The position numbers were made by a program, and so were the translations under genes. A stretch of 17,547 nucleotides of DNA from NCBI GenBank assembly GCA_964651435.1, contig CAZYVU010000047.1:1-17547 (forward strand), given 5' to 3'. Positions 1 through 5,926 of this stretch are shown one piece after another. The notes below the pieces were generated by a model. The model saw only the letters and a program-made list of their open reading frames with translations, was not told the DNA's origin and made no database searches. The DNA is from CAZYVU01 sp964651435. GTDB taxonomy: Bacteria; Desulfobacterota; Syntrophorhabdia; Syntrophorhabdales; CAYQXL01. Numbering within the stretch: position 1 is the stretch's first letter; each line of letters starts with the position of its first letter.

Positions 1-1394
1 TTCCGCTCCTTGTTGGCATCGACATATTTCCAAAGAAACGCTCCGAGAAATCCCAGGGGCAACTGGACAAAGAGAGGTGTAATGGTGGGATACCAGAGGG
101 CATGGCGCCCAAACTCATACTCTGTCGCAGCCAAATAGAACAGCGCTGCGCCAACTACCACGCTTACGGCTGTCCACGTTCTAAGGATGCGGCTTGCCAT
201 GGTGATGGCCAGGCCCCATAAAAAAAGGATCACAGCGTGTGCGACCACCCCTACGGGCTTGATGTGTCTGTCCTCCACGAGGTTGCCGTAGGCCGTCGCT
301 GCGATCTCGACGCCTGCAATATCCAAACCGTCGGGAAGTGAAAAAACGGTCAAAAAACCCTCTTGCTGCTCGTACTGAACGCGTGGTGCATGGCCCACAA
401 AGACGGTCTTTCCCTTGAAGTCCACGGGAGAACCGGCATCGGTTGCCCCTTGCCGCTGGGAGACAACGGCATGGAGGGGTACCGTGGTGATCGTTCTCGG
501 CGGTCCGTAAAAGTTGAGAAACTGGCTGTTCGGGGCCCCATACATCCGGATGAGCGATCGGATCTTGGCATACGATGGCGGATCGCTTGTCTTCAGGCCG
601 GAACCCTCCAGTTGTCCCAACATCCTGTCGGGCAGCGAGGGGTCTTTCTCAAAGATGGTTCTCAGTTCCCTGACAAGGGCCTCGATGCGAAGACCGCCAC
701 CGGCCGCCTGGTGGGCCCTGAATGTGTCCACGGCAGTCTCGCTGTCAGACTTCCTCATGAGGCGCAAGAACCCTTCCAGGGCGTTCATGGCAGACACTTG
801 CAGCGCCACGACGGGTAAAGTCGGCGTGTCACCCGCACTGGTTTTGAAAGTCCAGTATTGGCTTATCTGGGAGGGCACCTTGGGCAGGGGGAAGGGGGCA
901 GCGGCGGCTGCCGCCTCGCAGAGGGACGGGATAGGAAGGACAAGTTCCGTGAGCTGAAGGCCGCCGGCTGCCTTGCCTCCGCTGCCCACGATGGGCATCT
1001 TTTCGGCCCTGAGAAAGCAGCCCAGGACGACGTTGCCGGCCGCCTTTATCGAGTTGGCCAGTTCCTCGTCATCTCCGGGAAGTCGGGCATCGGCAAAGAC
1101 TACATCAAAAACGATGGCTGATGCACCCTGGCGGCTCAGGACATCGACGAGGCGGGCGTGAACGGAGCGGGGCCACTTCCGAAAATCTGCGTTGAGGTTC
1201 AGCGCGTTGGAAGACTCTTTGTCGATGCTGACAACAACGATGCTGTCGGGTGGCTTCCGGCTGCCCCGGAGGGTGAAGAGAATGTCGAGGCCGAAACGCT
1301 CTTCCAGAGAAAGTCCGACAGGCGATAAACCGATGATGAGTCCAAGGACCCCCACACTCAGGCCAAGTAGAGCGCTCTTGGATAGGAGCCCCAT
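1..1394 (-). CDS. CHASE2-domain membrane sensor (probable adenylate cyclase or kinase), C-terminus beyond window
   Basis: The minus strand is open without a stop from an ATG at 1394 to the left edge, giving the first 464 residues. An N-terminal hydrophobic segment (about residues 4-26) is followed by a long extracytoplasmic region that I read as a CHASE2 sensor domain, with the typical 'SIVVVSIDKES' strand near residue 52 and 'GASAIVFDVVFAD' near 90. Two or three closely spaced membrane helices follow (about residues 392-460). The last visible residues, a charged 'KYVDANKER', are where such proteins enter the cytoplasm. In this family the missing output domain is usually a class III adenylate/guanylate cyclase or a histidine or Ser/Thr kinase; I favour a cyclase but cannot see it. 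The start is well set: an in-frame TGA lies 11 codons upstream and AGGA sits 7 nt before the ATG. The gene is divergent from the HtrA-like protease. Confidence 0.8.
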   Translation of the reverse strand, partial: MGLLSKSALLGLSVGVLGLIIGLSPVGLSLEERFGLDILFTLRGSRKPPDSIVVVSIDKESSNALNLNADFRKWPRSVHARLVDVLSRQGASAIVFDVVFADARLPGDDEELANSIKAAGNVVLGCFLRAEKMPIVGSGGKAAGGLQLTELVLPIPSLCEAAAAAAPFPLPKVPSQISQYWTFKTSAGDTPTLPVVALQVSAMNALEGFLRLMRKSDSETAVDTFRAHQAAGGGLRIEALVRELRTIFEKDPSLPDRMLGQLEGSGLKTSDPPSYAKIRSLIRMYGAPNSQFLNFYGPPRTITTVPLHAVVSQRQGATDAGSPVDFKGKTVFVGHAPRVQYEQQEGFLTVFSLPDGLDIAGVEIAATAYGNLVEDRHIKPVGVVAHAVILFLWGLAITMASRILRTWTAVSVVVGAALFYLAATEYEFGRHALWYPTITPLFVQLPLGFLGAFLWKYVDANKER

Positions 1395-1446
1395 GTTCCT
1401 ATCCTGGAGCCCGCCATAGGACTCTCATAAATTCCACCCCGCCCGT

Positions 1447-1475
1447 ATTGTCGCTGATATATTTCGTTTTTTCAA
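1447..1475 (-). promoter_or_regulatory. Possible sigma70-type promoter for the CHASE2 gene
   Basis: On the minus strand TTGAAA (1475-1470) and GACAAT (1452-1447) are separated by 17 nt and lie about 55 bases before the start codon. The -10 box matches the consensus at only four of six positions, so this is weak. The region 1395-1592 between the two divergent genes is otherwise AT-rich around 1455-1500. I could not find a convincing plus-strand promoter for the protease gene. Confidence 0.3.
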
Positions 1476-1592
1476 GAAAATTGTATGCAGATCATGGAAA
1501 AATATCCGGCGTGCCTGCGGGGTCCGCCGGCAGTCCTTTACAAACCCTGCGAGCTGTAGGAAAATGTGGAACTAACGCCTGAAGGAGAATTG

Positions 1593-2945
1593 ATGATGGC
1601 TCGACCCTGCTTTCCGATTAGGATATGCTGCCTGACGCTTTTGTATGTCATACCGGTCTTTGTAACCCTCTTACTGCCTTCCTACTGCCGGGGCGATGCA
1701 AACACCATCTATCGCAATAACAACAAGGCTGTGGTCGTCGTCGCTTCTTTTGACGACAAGGGGAAGCTTCTGGGCCAAGGCAGCGGCTTTGTCGTCCGGG
1801 AGGACGGTGCCGTCGTTACCAACTATCACGTCGTCAACATGGCGAAAAGCATCAAGGTCAAGATGGGGGAGGCGATCATTGCCGTAGAAGGACTGATCCA
1901 TGCCGATCCGGAAAACGATCTGGCCATCCTCAAGGTGGAGGGGGCCGGGTACCAGAAGGTGCGGATTGGGAACGCGCGCAGCCTAAAGGTGGGGGAAAAG
2001 CTGTATGTCATAGGTAGTCCTCAGGGCCTGGAAAATACCATATCCGAGGGTATCTTGAGTGGAATCCGGGAGGTGGACGCAGGCCGGAGGATTCTGCAAA
2101 TGACGGCCCCCATTTCGCCGGGATCCAGCGGAGGCCCTGTCTTTAACGATAGAGGAGAGGTTGTGGGCGTGGCAACGTTCCTCATCGCTCAGACCCAGAA
2201 CCTCAACTTCGCGATGCCCATCAACCTTTTGGATGGCGCCCTTGACAAGAAAACAGTCGTCTCGCCTGAGGAGGCATGCAAGCTCGACTATAAAGAGACG
2301 GCAGGCTGCTGGTTCTATCAGGGCCTCGCCTTCGGCATGACAGGACAGTATGACAGGGCGGCAGAGGCATTCAGGCGTTCTTTGACCATAGATGCGAAAA
2401 GTGCGGAAACTTACGTGAACCTGGGCGTGAGCTATGCGAACCTGGGAAGATACGGGGAGGCTGCCGAAGTATTTCGGGAGGCGCTCAACATAGACCCCCG
2501 CCAGCCGGAAGCCTTAAGCAATTTGGGTGCCGTGTACAGCCGCCTGGGAAAATACGAAGAGGCCGTAACCACCCTGAGCAAGGCGGCTGCAATCAGCCCG
2601 AACGACGCGCAGATTAGGTATAACCTGGCCATTGCCTATGGTCTCCTGAAAAGAAACAAGGAGGCCATCGAAGCGACCAAGGAGGCGATTCGGCTGGCGC
2701 CGGACTCGGCGGAGGCCCAGGGTTATCTCGGGGCCACATACGCCGAGATGGGCATGCATGCTGAGGCCGCCGCGGCCTTCAAGGCCGCCATACGGCTTAA
2801 TCCCGATGACCCCAGAATGCATCTTGGGCTGGGCAAGGCCTTTGCGGCGTTAGGCGACAGGGGGCAGGCGCTGGAGGAATACAAGATCCTAAAGAAGCTG
2901 AACCAAGGTATGGCCGATGCGCTCTTTGAGGTGATTTACAAGTAG
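1593..2945 (+). CDS. HtrA/DegP-like trypsin-fold serine protease with C-terminal TPR repeats, secreted
   Basis: The 450-residue product has a signal peptide (about residues 1-36, hydrophobic 'LTLLYVIPVFVTLLL'). A trypsin-like S1C protease domain follows with the full triad: His79 in 'TNYHVV', Asp109 in 'ENDLAIL' and Ser179 in 'SPGSSGGPVF'. From about residue 228 to the end there are six tetratricopeptide repeats of 34 residues ('YVNLGVSYANLGRYGEAAEVF' type) in place of the PDZ domains of classical DegP. It probably cleaves or binds misfolded or partner proteins in the periplasm, with the TPRs as the protein-binding part; that role is inferred. An open frame extends upstream to a GTG at 1566, but AAGGAG at 1582-1587 points to the tandem ATGs at 1593 or 1596. 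The gene is convergent with the selenoprotein gene, with 24 nt between the stops. A short GGCTG-TT-CAGCC hairpin lies there. Confidence 0.9.
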   Translation: MMARPCFPIRICCLTLLYVIPVFVTLLLPSYCRGDANTIYRNNNKAVVVVASFDDKGKLLGQGSGFVVREDGAVVTNYHVVNMAKSIKVKMGEAIIAVEGLIHADPENDLAILKVEGAGYQKVRIGNARSLKVGEKLYVIGSPQGLENTISEGILSGIREVDAGRRILQMTAPISPGSSGGPVFNDRGEVVGVATFLIAQTQNLNFAMPINLLDGALDKKTVVSPEEACKLDYKETAGCWFYQGLAFGMTGQYDRAAEAFRRSLTIDAKSAETYVNLGVSYANLGRYGEAAEVFREALNIDPRQPEALSNLGAVYSRLGKYEEAVTTLSKAAAISPNDAQIRYNLAIAYGLLKRNKEAIEATKEAIRLAPDSAEAQGYLGATYAEMGMHAEAAAAFKAAIRLNPDDPRMHLGLGKAFAALGDRGQALEEYKILKKLNQGMADALFEVIYK

Positions 2946-2969
2946 GCGGGGCTGTTCAGCCGGGATTGC

Positions 2970-3404
2970 TCAGACGAGGGATTCGACCAGCATTACGGCG
3001 TCTCGAACGTAGCCAGTGCATACGCTCCGGAAAAGCCCTTGCGCCTGGGCCGACGACAGACCTTCAGGCGTGGCAATATCACAACCCAGCAGCTCGCGGC
3101 AGACAATGGTCCCGTGTTTCTCTCTGAAGCGGTCAATAAACTCCCGCACGACCTTGTACGTCGTTTCTTTGTCGGCGGAATCTTCAGGCCGCGAGTGGCC
3201 GTATCTGAGGCCGATTGCCATCACTGCACCCGTAACTGCCCCGCAGGTGTAACCGAGGCGGGCAAATCCGGCTCCCATGCCACATGCCAGTTTCAACGCT
3301 CTGTCCTGGTCCAGACCGAACCCGGGGGCGAAGCTCGCCAGTACGGCCTGGCTTCAGTTGAATGTCTGCCGAAAGAGTTCGATGGCCCCATCTGCCTTGC
3401 TCAT
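2970..3404 (-). CDS. C_GCAxxG_C_C family redox selenoprotein (UGA read as Sec17)
   Basis: Reading from an ATG at 3404 gives 'MSKADGAIELFRQTFN', an in-frame TGA (3356-3354), then 'SQAVLASFAPGFGLDQDRA' and an intact frame to the stop at 2970. The whole is 144 residues, the usual size of this putative redox family (about 140). The TGA lies where relatives have the first conserved Cys ('F/YNCSQAV'), so selenocysteine is the natural reading. Other family marks are Cys54 in 'YTCGAVTGAVMAIGLRYG', Cys102, Cys108 in 'CRELLGCD' and Cys129. The start is supported by AGGAGG 8 nt upstream and by a promoter at 3482-3511. A SECIS-like hairpin starts 15 nt after the UGA. A standard caller would report only the part after an internal ATG (from 3296). 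Substrate and partners are unknown; members of this family are often found near transporter genes, and a small membrane protein lies upstream here. A nonsense mutation is the alternative, but the rest of the frame shows no decay. Confidence 0.87.
3327..3339 (-). promoter_or_regulatory. Bacterial SECIS-like hairpin for the C_GCAxxG_C_C selenoprotein
   Basis: In the mRNA, a perfect 5-bp stem GGCGA/TCGCC closes the three-base loop GCT. The stem begins 15 nt and the loop G lies 20 nt after the UGA (3356-3354). Bacterial SECIS elements are small stem-loops within the coding sequence with a G at the start of the apical loop, roughly 16-37 nt after UGA, so the geometry fits. The stem is short and was folded by eye. 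Confidence 0.6.
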
Positions 3405-3481
3405 GTCCGTTTCCTCCTCAATGTTACGGCCGGGTGTTAAGGCTTTGGTCTCTTCGAGCCGACATGCCCCGCGCACTTTCC

Positions 3482-3511
3482 AGCATATCGAAGAGCCACC
3501 CTGCGTGTCAA
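3482..3511 (-). promoter_or_regulatory. Sigma70-type promoter before the C_GCAxxG_C_C selenoprotein gene
   Basis: On the minus strand a perfect TTGACA (3511-3506) is followed after 18 nt by TATGCT (3487-3482), about 80 nt before the start codon. It suggests the selenoprotein gene can be transcribed on its own as well as from upstream genes. An 8-bp inverted repeat, CTCTTCGA at 3450-3457 and TCGAAGAG at 3488-3495, brackets the -10 box and the expected transcription start, so a repressor site or a leader hairpin is possible. Confidence 0.5.
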
Positions 3512-3546
3512 CCTGAATGATTCCCTGTAGCCTGCTGCACGGAGGT

Positions 3547-4032
3547 CTATTCGGGAAAGACGGCCCTGGCCCTCCGTACAAAAAGGGCCCGAAGCTTGTC
3601 CCAGAAATCGCCGCCGAGAACGAAAAGGCTGACCAAAAAGATGATGTCCGCTGCTATGTTGACCCATAGGCGCAAAGGTGACGAATCGGGCAGCCATTCG
3701 GGCACATAGGCCATGACATAGGTGGGCAGGACGGGAAGGAGAAAGAGGCACAGTCCCACGGCGTGGCGACCCTTACCCACGTTTCCCGCCGGTTTGACAA
3801 CCCTCAGCAATCCCTTGGCCTTTGCCATGATGCGCTCAAAGTTTTCCTTGCCCATAACAGCGGCCGCAGCAACGAGGAGGACCTCGGGCCCGCCGATGGC
3901 CAGTGCCCCGCCCACAGCCCCCTTCAGCCAAGGAGGCCAGCTCGTGAGAGCGACAAGAGGGATAAGAAGGGGCAAGACACCGCTTGCCACAAACAGGATG
4001 ACCCCGATTTGCATGCGATGGTTCATAGTCAT
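3547..4032 (-). CDS. Small inner-membrane protein, four predicted helices, function unknown
   Basis: The 161-residue product begins 'MTMNHRMQIGVILFVASG' and shows four hydrophobic segments at about residues 8-30, 36-60, 90-111 and 119-142. A Lys/Arg-rich loop ('GKENFERIMAKAKGLLRVVK') lies between the second and third, and the basic C-terminus 'KLRALFVRRARAVFPE' probably faces the cytoplasm. The stretch 'LAIGGPEVLLVAAAAVMGKE' is reminiscent of the small 'transporter suffix'-type domains, but I am not sure of this. The frame is open up to 4161, but AAGGAGG 8 nt before the ATG at 4032 fixes the start there. It lies between a small secreted protein gene and the C_GCAxxG_C_C selenoprotein gene, all on the minus strand. 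No catalytic motif is visible. Confidence 0.75.
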   Translation of the reverse strand: MTMNHRMQIGVILFVASGVLPLLIPLVALTSWPPWLKGAVGGALAIGGPEVLLVAAAAVMGKENFERIMAKAKGLLRVVKPAGNVGKGRHAVGLCLFLLPVLPTYVMAYVPEWLPDSSPLRLWVNIAADIIFLVSLFVLGGDFWDKLRALFVRRARAVFPE

Positions 4033-4101
4033 GGCAGGCGCCTCCTTAGAGCGTAGTCGCCACGTGGCCCTCGCCCTTTGTCGACCATAGCCTCTCACGG
4101 C

Positions 4102-4133
4102 AAAAAACAGGTGAAGCGGCCCCTGAGGGGCCG
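4102..4133 (-). terminator. Possible rho-independent terminator after the small secreted protein gene
   Basis: A perfect 7-bp GC-rich stem CGGCCCC/GGGGCCG with a 3-nt loop (4117-4133) lies just after the stop of the gene ending at 4139. In minus-strand RNA it is followed, 9 nt later, by six U residues (4107-4102). The gap between stem and U-tract is longer than ideal, so termination may be partial. Confidence 0.45.
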
Positions 4134-4138
4134 AAGCC

Positions 4139-4417
4139 TCAGTTGTAGTAAAACCTCCCATAGGGGTCGATGCAGACCTCCCGCGATTCGCGGTCCACGA
4201 AGCAGCCCGTGCAGTTACCCTCGCAACTGTTATACATGACGTTGCAGGAGTTGGCAGCGGTTCGGACGTCGAAGACGTCGACCGTACCTACAAGCTCGTT
4301 ATCCTGCGGATTTCCGACATAGCAGAAGATGGATACGTCTTCGGCCGCCCATAAAGGCACAACGAACGCCGTCACCGCCATGGACACCGCAACCACCATC
4401 ACAATACCCCATCTCAT
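4139..4417 (-). CDS. Small secreted six-cysteine protein, function unknown
   Basis: The 92-residue product starts 'MRWGIVMVVAVSMAVTAFVVPLWA', a clear signal peptide with likely cleavage near 'LWAA|ED'. The mature part of about 68 residues holds six Cys, four of them clustered in 'SCNVMYNSCEGNCTGC', and ends in an aromatic 'YGRFYYN'. The cysteines could form disulfides in the periplasm or outside the cell, or bind a metal; I recognise no family. AGGAGG at 4428-4423 lies 5 nt before the ATG at 4417. An adjacent ATG at 4420 is only 2 nt from it, so 4417 is preferred. The gene lies between the SDR gene and the membrane protein gene on the same strand. Confidence 0.7.
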   Translation of the reverse strand: MRWGIVMVVAVSMAVTAFVVPLWAAEDVSIFCYVGNPQDNELVGTVDVFDVRTAANSCNVMYNSCEGNCTGCFVDRESREVCIDPYGRFYYN

Positions 4418-4437
4418 CATGCCCTCCTCTTCGTAAT

Positions 4438-4564
4438 GCAAAGTTCAAAGTTAAAAGTGCACAGTTAAAAATCTTTACGTTCTAATTTCGCACCGCCTAT
4501 CTTCTTCCTGTTGTCGTTCAACTAAAACCTTTAACCTTTAACCTTTAACTTTTCACTGTTTCTC
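4438..4564. repeat. AT-rich intergenic repeat with CCTTTAA heptamers in inverted arrangement
   Basis: The gap between the SDR gene and the small secreted gene holds AAAGTTAAAAGTG-type sequence near 4448-4475. Near 4527-4557 it holds three tandem copies of CCTTTAA followed by CTTTTCACTG in the opposite sense. The two arms are partly complementary and could form a long imperfect AT hairpin. It resembles degenerate heptamer repeats scattered between genes in some bacterial genomes. No ORF or promoter stands out in it. Confidence 0.5.
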
Positions 4565-5302
4565 CTATATGTTCCATCCCCCTGAAACCTGGACCGTCGC
4601 GCCCGTAATGAACGAGGCGTCGTCCGACGCTAGGAAGGCAGCAACACGGGCGATCTCTTCCGGTTCGCCTATGCGGCCCAGGGGCGTGTGGGCGATGATG
4701 GGGTCCTTATACTTGTCGGGCATCTTGATGATGGGTGGTGTCCGGATGAGCCCCGGAACGATGGCGTTTACCGTAACGCCGTCGGGGCCACCCTCCCGCG
4801 CTGCTGTTTTTGTCAGTCCCACGACGGCTGCCTTTGCTGTGGCGTATGCGGCCTCCCCTTTTGCGCCCATGAGGCCATAGACGGAGCTGATGTTGATGAT
4901 GCGGCCCCACTTCCTCTCGCGCATGGCCGGGAGAAACCACTTGATGAGAATGAAAGGGGCTACGACGTGGATACCCAGGACATCGCTCAAGTGGCCTTTG
5001 TCTATCTTTGTCGTTACGCCCGGCCGATCGAAGCCTGCGTTGTTGACGAGGATATCAACGGCGATGTCCTGCATCAGGCGTTCGACGAGCTTCTCCAGTG
5101 GCCGCGTATGGGTGAGATCGATGATGTGCGGGTGCACATCCCCGCCTTTTTCGCGGATTCCACCAGCCACCGCCGGCAACGTCTTCCTGTTCTTGTCCAA
5201 AAGCACCACCCGGGCACCACGGGCGGAAAAGACTTCTGCGCAGGCCCGGCCGATACCTTGGCCCGCCCCCGTTATGAGAGCCGTTCGACCACTTAGATCC
5301 AT
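4565..5302 (-). CDS. SDR-family NAD(P)-dependent oxidoreductase (FabG / 3-hydroxyacyl dehydrogenase type)
   Basis: This 245-residue classical short-chain dehydrogenase has the cofactor-binding 'TGAGQGIG' at residues 11-18, 'NNAG' at 87-90, catalytic Ser140 ('INISSVYG'), Tyr153 and Lys157 ('YATAK'), and 'PGLIRT' at 183-188. It ends in the usual 'TGATVQVSGGW'. Asp36 at the end of the second strand ('VVLLDKN') suggests NAD rather than NADP. It probably reduces or oxidises a ketone/alcohol such as a 3-oxoacyl or 3-hydroxyacyl substrate; the exact one cannot be read. An oddity is that the Asn of the extended SDR tetrad, expected near residue 112 ('vNl.g.f'), is His in 'GIHVVAPF'. A purine-rich AAGGGGG lies 5 nt before the ATG. 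The gene is divergent from the HesB-like selenoprotein gene. Confidence 0.9.
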   Translation of the reverse strand: MDLSGRTALITGAGQGIGRACAEVFSARGARVVLLDKNRKTLPAVAGGIREKGGDVHPHIIDLTHTRPLEKLVERLMQDIAVDILVNNAGFDRPGVTTKIDKGHLSDVLGIHVVAPFILIKWFLPAMRERKWGRIINISSVYGLMGAKGEAAYATAKAAVVGLTKTAAREGGPDGVTVNAIVPGLIRTPPIIKMPDKYKDPIIAHTPLGRIGEPEEIARVAAFLASDDASFITGATVQVSGGWNI

Positions 5303-5352
5303 GCAACCCCCTTCAATTGACGGTCAGCCTTTCAGCCGCAATGAGCGCCTAA

Positions 5353-5381
5353 ATTGTAGCGTATGAGGTAATACAACACAA
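5353..5381 (-). promoter_or_regulatory. Probable sigma70-type promoter of the SDR gene
   Basis: On the minus strand TTGTGT (5381-5376) and TACAAT (5358-5353) are separated by 17 nt, about 50 nt before the SDR start codon. The -10 box matches five of six consensus bases; the -35 box is weak. It lies back to back with the strong plus-strand promoter at 5408-5435. Confidence 0.45.
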
Positions 5382-5407
5382 GCTTTCCGAGATTCGACAA
5401 AGGGACC

Positions 5408-5435
5408 TTGACAACACCCCGGCAATGACTATAAT
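5408..5435 (+). promoter_or_regulatory. Consensus sigma70 promoter of the HesB-like selenoprotein gene
   Basis: A perfect TTGACA (5408-5413) and a perfect TATAAT (5430-5435) are separated by 16 nt. Transcription would start near 5442, giving a leader of about 50 nt with AAGGAG at 5481-5486. Such a strong promoter suggests high expression of a small redox or iron-sulfur protein. Confidence 0.75.
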
Positions 5436-5492
5436 AAAAGACCTTTTGCTGTCTGTGTGAGGCAAAGGGAGATACGTTGAAAGGAGATTTGT

Positions 5493-5810
5493 ATGGTCGA
5501 TGTAACGGAGAAGGCGTCTCAAATGATACTCAGTTTCTTGGAAGGGCAGCAGGGCCCTACGTCGGTCAGGCTCTACATGTCAGGAGTAGGGTGAAGCGGG
5601 CCCTCATTGGGCATGGCTCTGGATGAGCCGAAAGAGACCGACGAGGTCATCAAGGAAAAGGGCATCACCTTTCTTGTTGACAAGCAGCTTCTTGCCGACA
5701 TTCAGCCCGTCAGCATCGATTTCGTTGAAACACAGGCGGGGGCTGGGTTTAAGGTCAGCTCAGCGGCTTCCGCAAGCGGCGGCTGCGGCAGCAACACTTG
5801 TAGTTGTTAG
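5493..5810 (+). CDS. HesB/IscA-like selenoprotein (UGA read as Sec34)
   Basis: From an ATG at 5493, 6 nt after AAGGAG, the frame encodes 'MVDVTEKASQMILSFLEGQQ' and continues 'GPTSVRLYMSGVG', then TGA (5592-5594), then 'SGPSLGMALDEPKETDEV' and on to TAG at 5808-5810, 105 residues in all. The UGA occupies the first conserved Cys position of HesB/IscA-like proteins ('SGxGC-SGPSLGxALDEP'), and HesB-like selenoproteins are a known group, so Sec34 is well supported. The C-terminal 'GGCGSNTCSC' adds three Cys. IscA relatives bind iron or Fe-S clusters; the Sec forms are presumed redox or metal-binding proteins of unknown task. A SECIS-like hairpin lies 20-35 nt after the UGA. Conventional calling would stop at the TGA or report only the downstream part from 5607. 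The alternative is a nonsense mutation, made unlikely by the motif, promoter and hairpin. Confidence 0.9.
5615..5629 (+). promoter_or_regulatory. Bacterial SECIS-like hairpin for the HesB-like selenoprotein
   Basis: A perfect 5-bp stem GGCTC/GAGCC closes the loop TGGAT, which carries GG at its second and third positions. The first loop G is 27 nt after the UGA (5592-5594), inside the 16-37 nt range expected of bacterial SECIS elements. A second small hairpin, GCCC/GGGC (5600-5612), lies closer to the UGA but has no G in its loop and is the poorer candidate. Confidence 0.65.
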
Positions 5811-5850
5811 CGCCGCCGGCGCCGGGTTCGCACCTTCGATTTGAACGACA

Positions 5851-5919
5851 CCCCGCAGCTTGCTGCGGGGTAAATCGTGGTCCGTCTCCCCTGGCGGGAG
5901 AGGGCAGGGTGAGGGGGAT
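5851..5919. repeat. Intergenic hairpins, including a common 'CTCTCCC...GGGAGAGGG' repeat
   Basis: The 116-nt gap between the convergent selenoprotein and radical SAM genes holds two hairpins. The first is CCCCGCAG/CTGCGGGG (5851-5870, loop CTTG). The second is TCTCCC/GGGAGA (5885-5901, loop CTGGC), followed by GGCAGGGTGAGGGG. The second part matches a GC-rich intergenic repeat seen widely in proteobacterial genomes. Neither stem has a U-tract, but they may still end the two convergent transcripts. Confidence 0.5.
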
Positions 5920-5926
5920 AAGAGAT

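Noticed and set aside
363..957. Plus-strand open frames of about 150 residues
   Set aside because: They lie opposite the continuous CHASE2 reading frame and resemble no protein.
2946..2969. GGCTG-TT-CAGCC hairpin as a bidirectional terminator
   Set aside because: The stem is short, the loop is only two bases and there is no U-tract on either side.
2970..3296. 108-residue gene starting at an internal ATG
   Set aside because: The ribosome site and the N-terminal family sequence lie further upstream, across the UGA codon.
5607..5810. Separate 67-residue gene starting after the TGA at 5592
   Set aside because: It has no ribosome site of its own, and the upstream frame carries the conserved first half of the HesB domain, so it is the second half of a selenoprotein.
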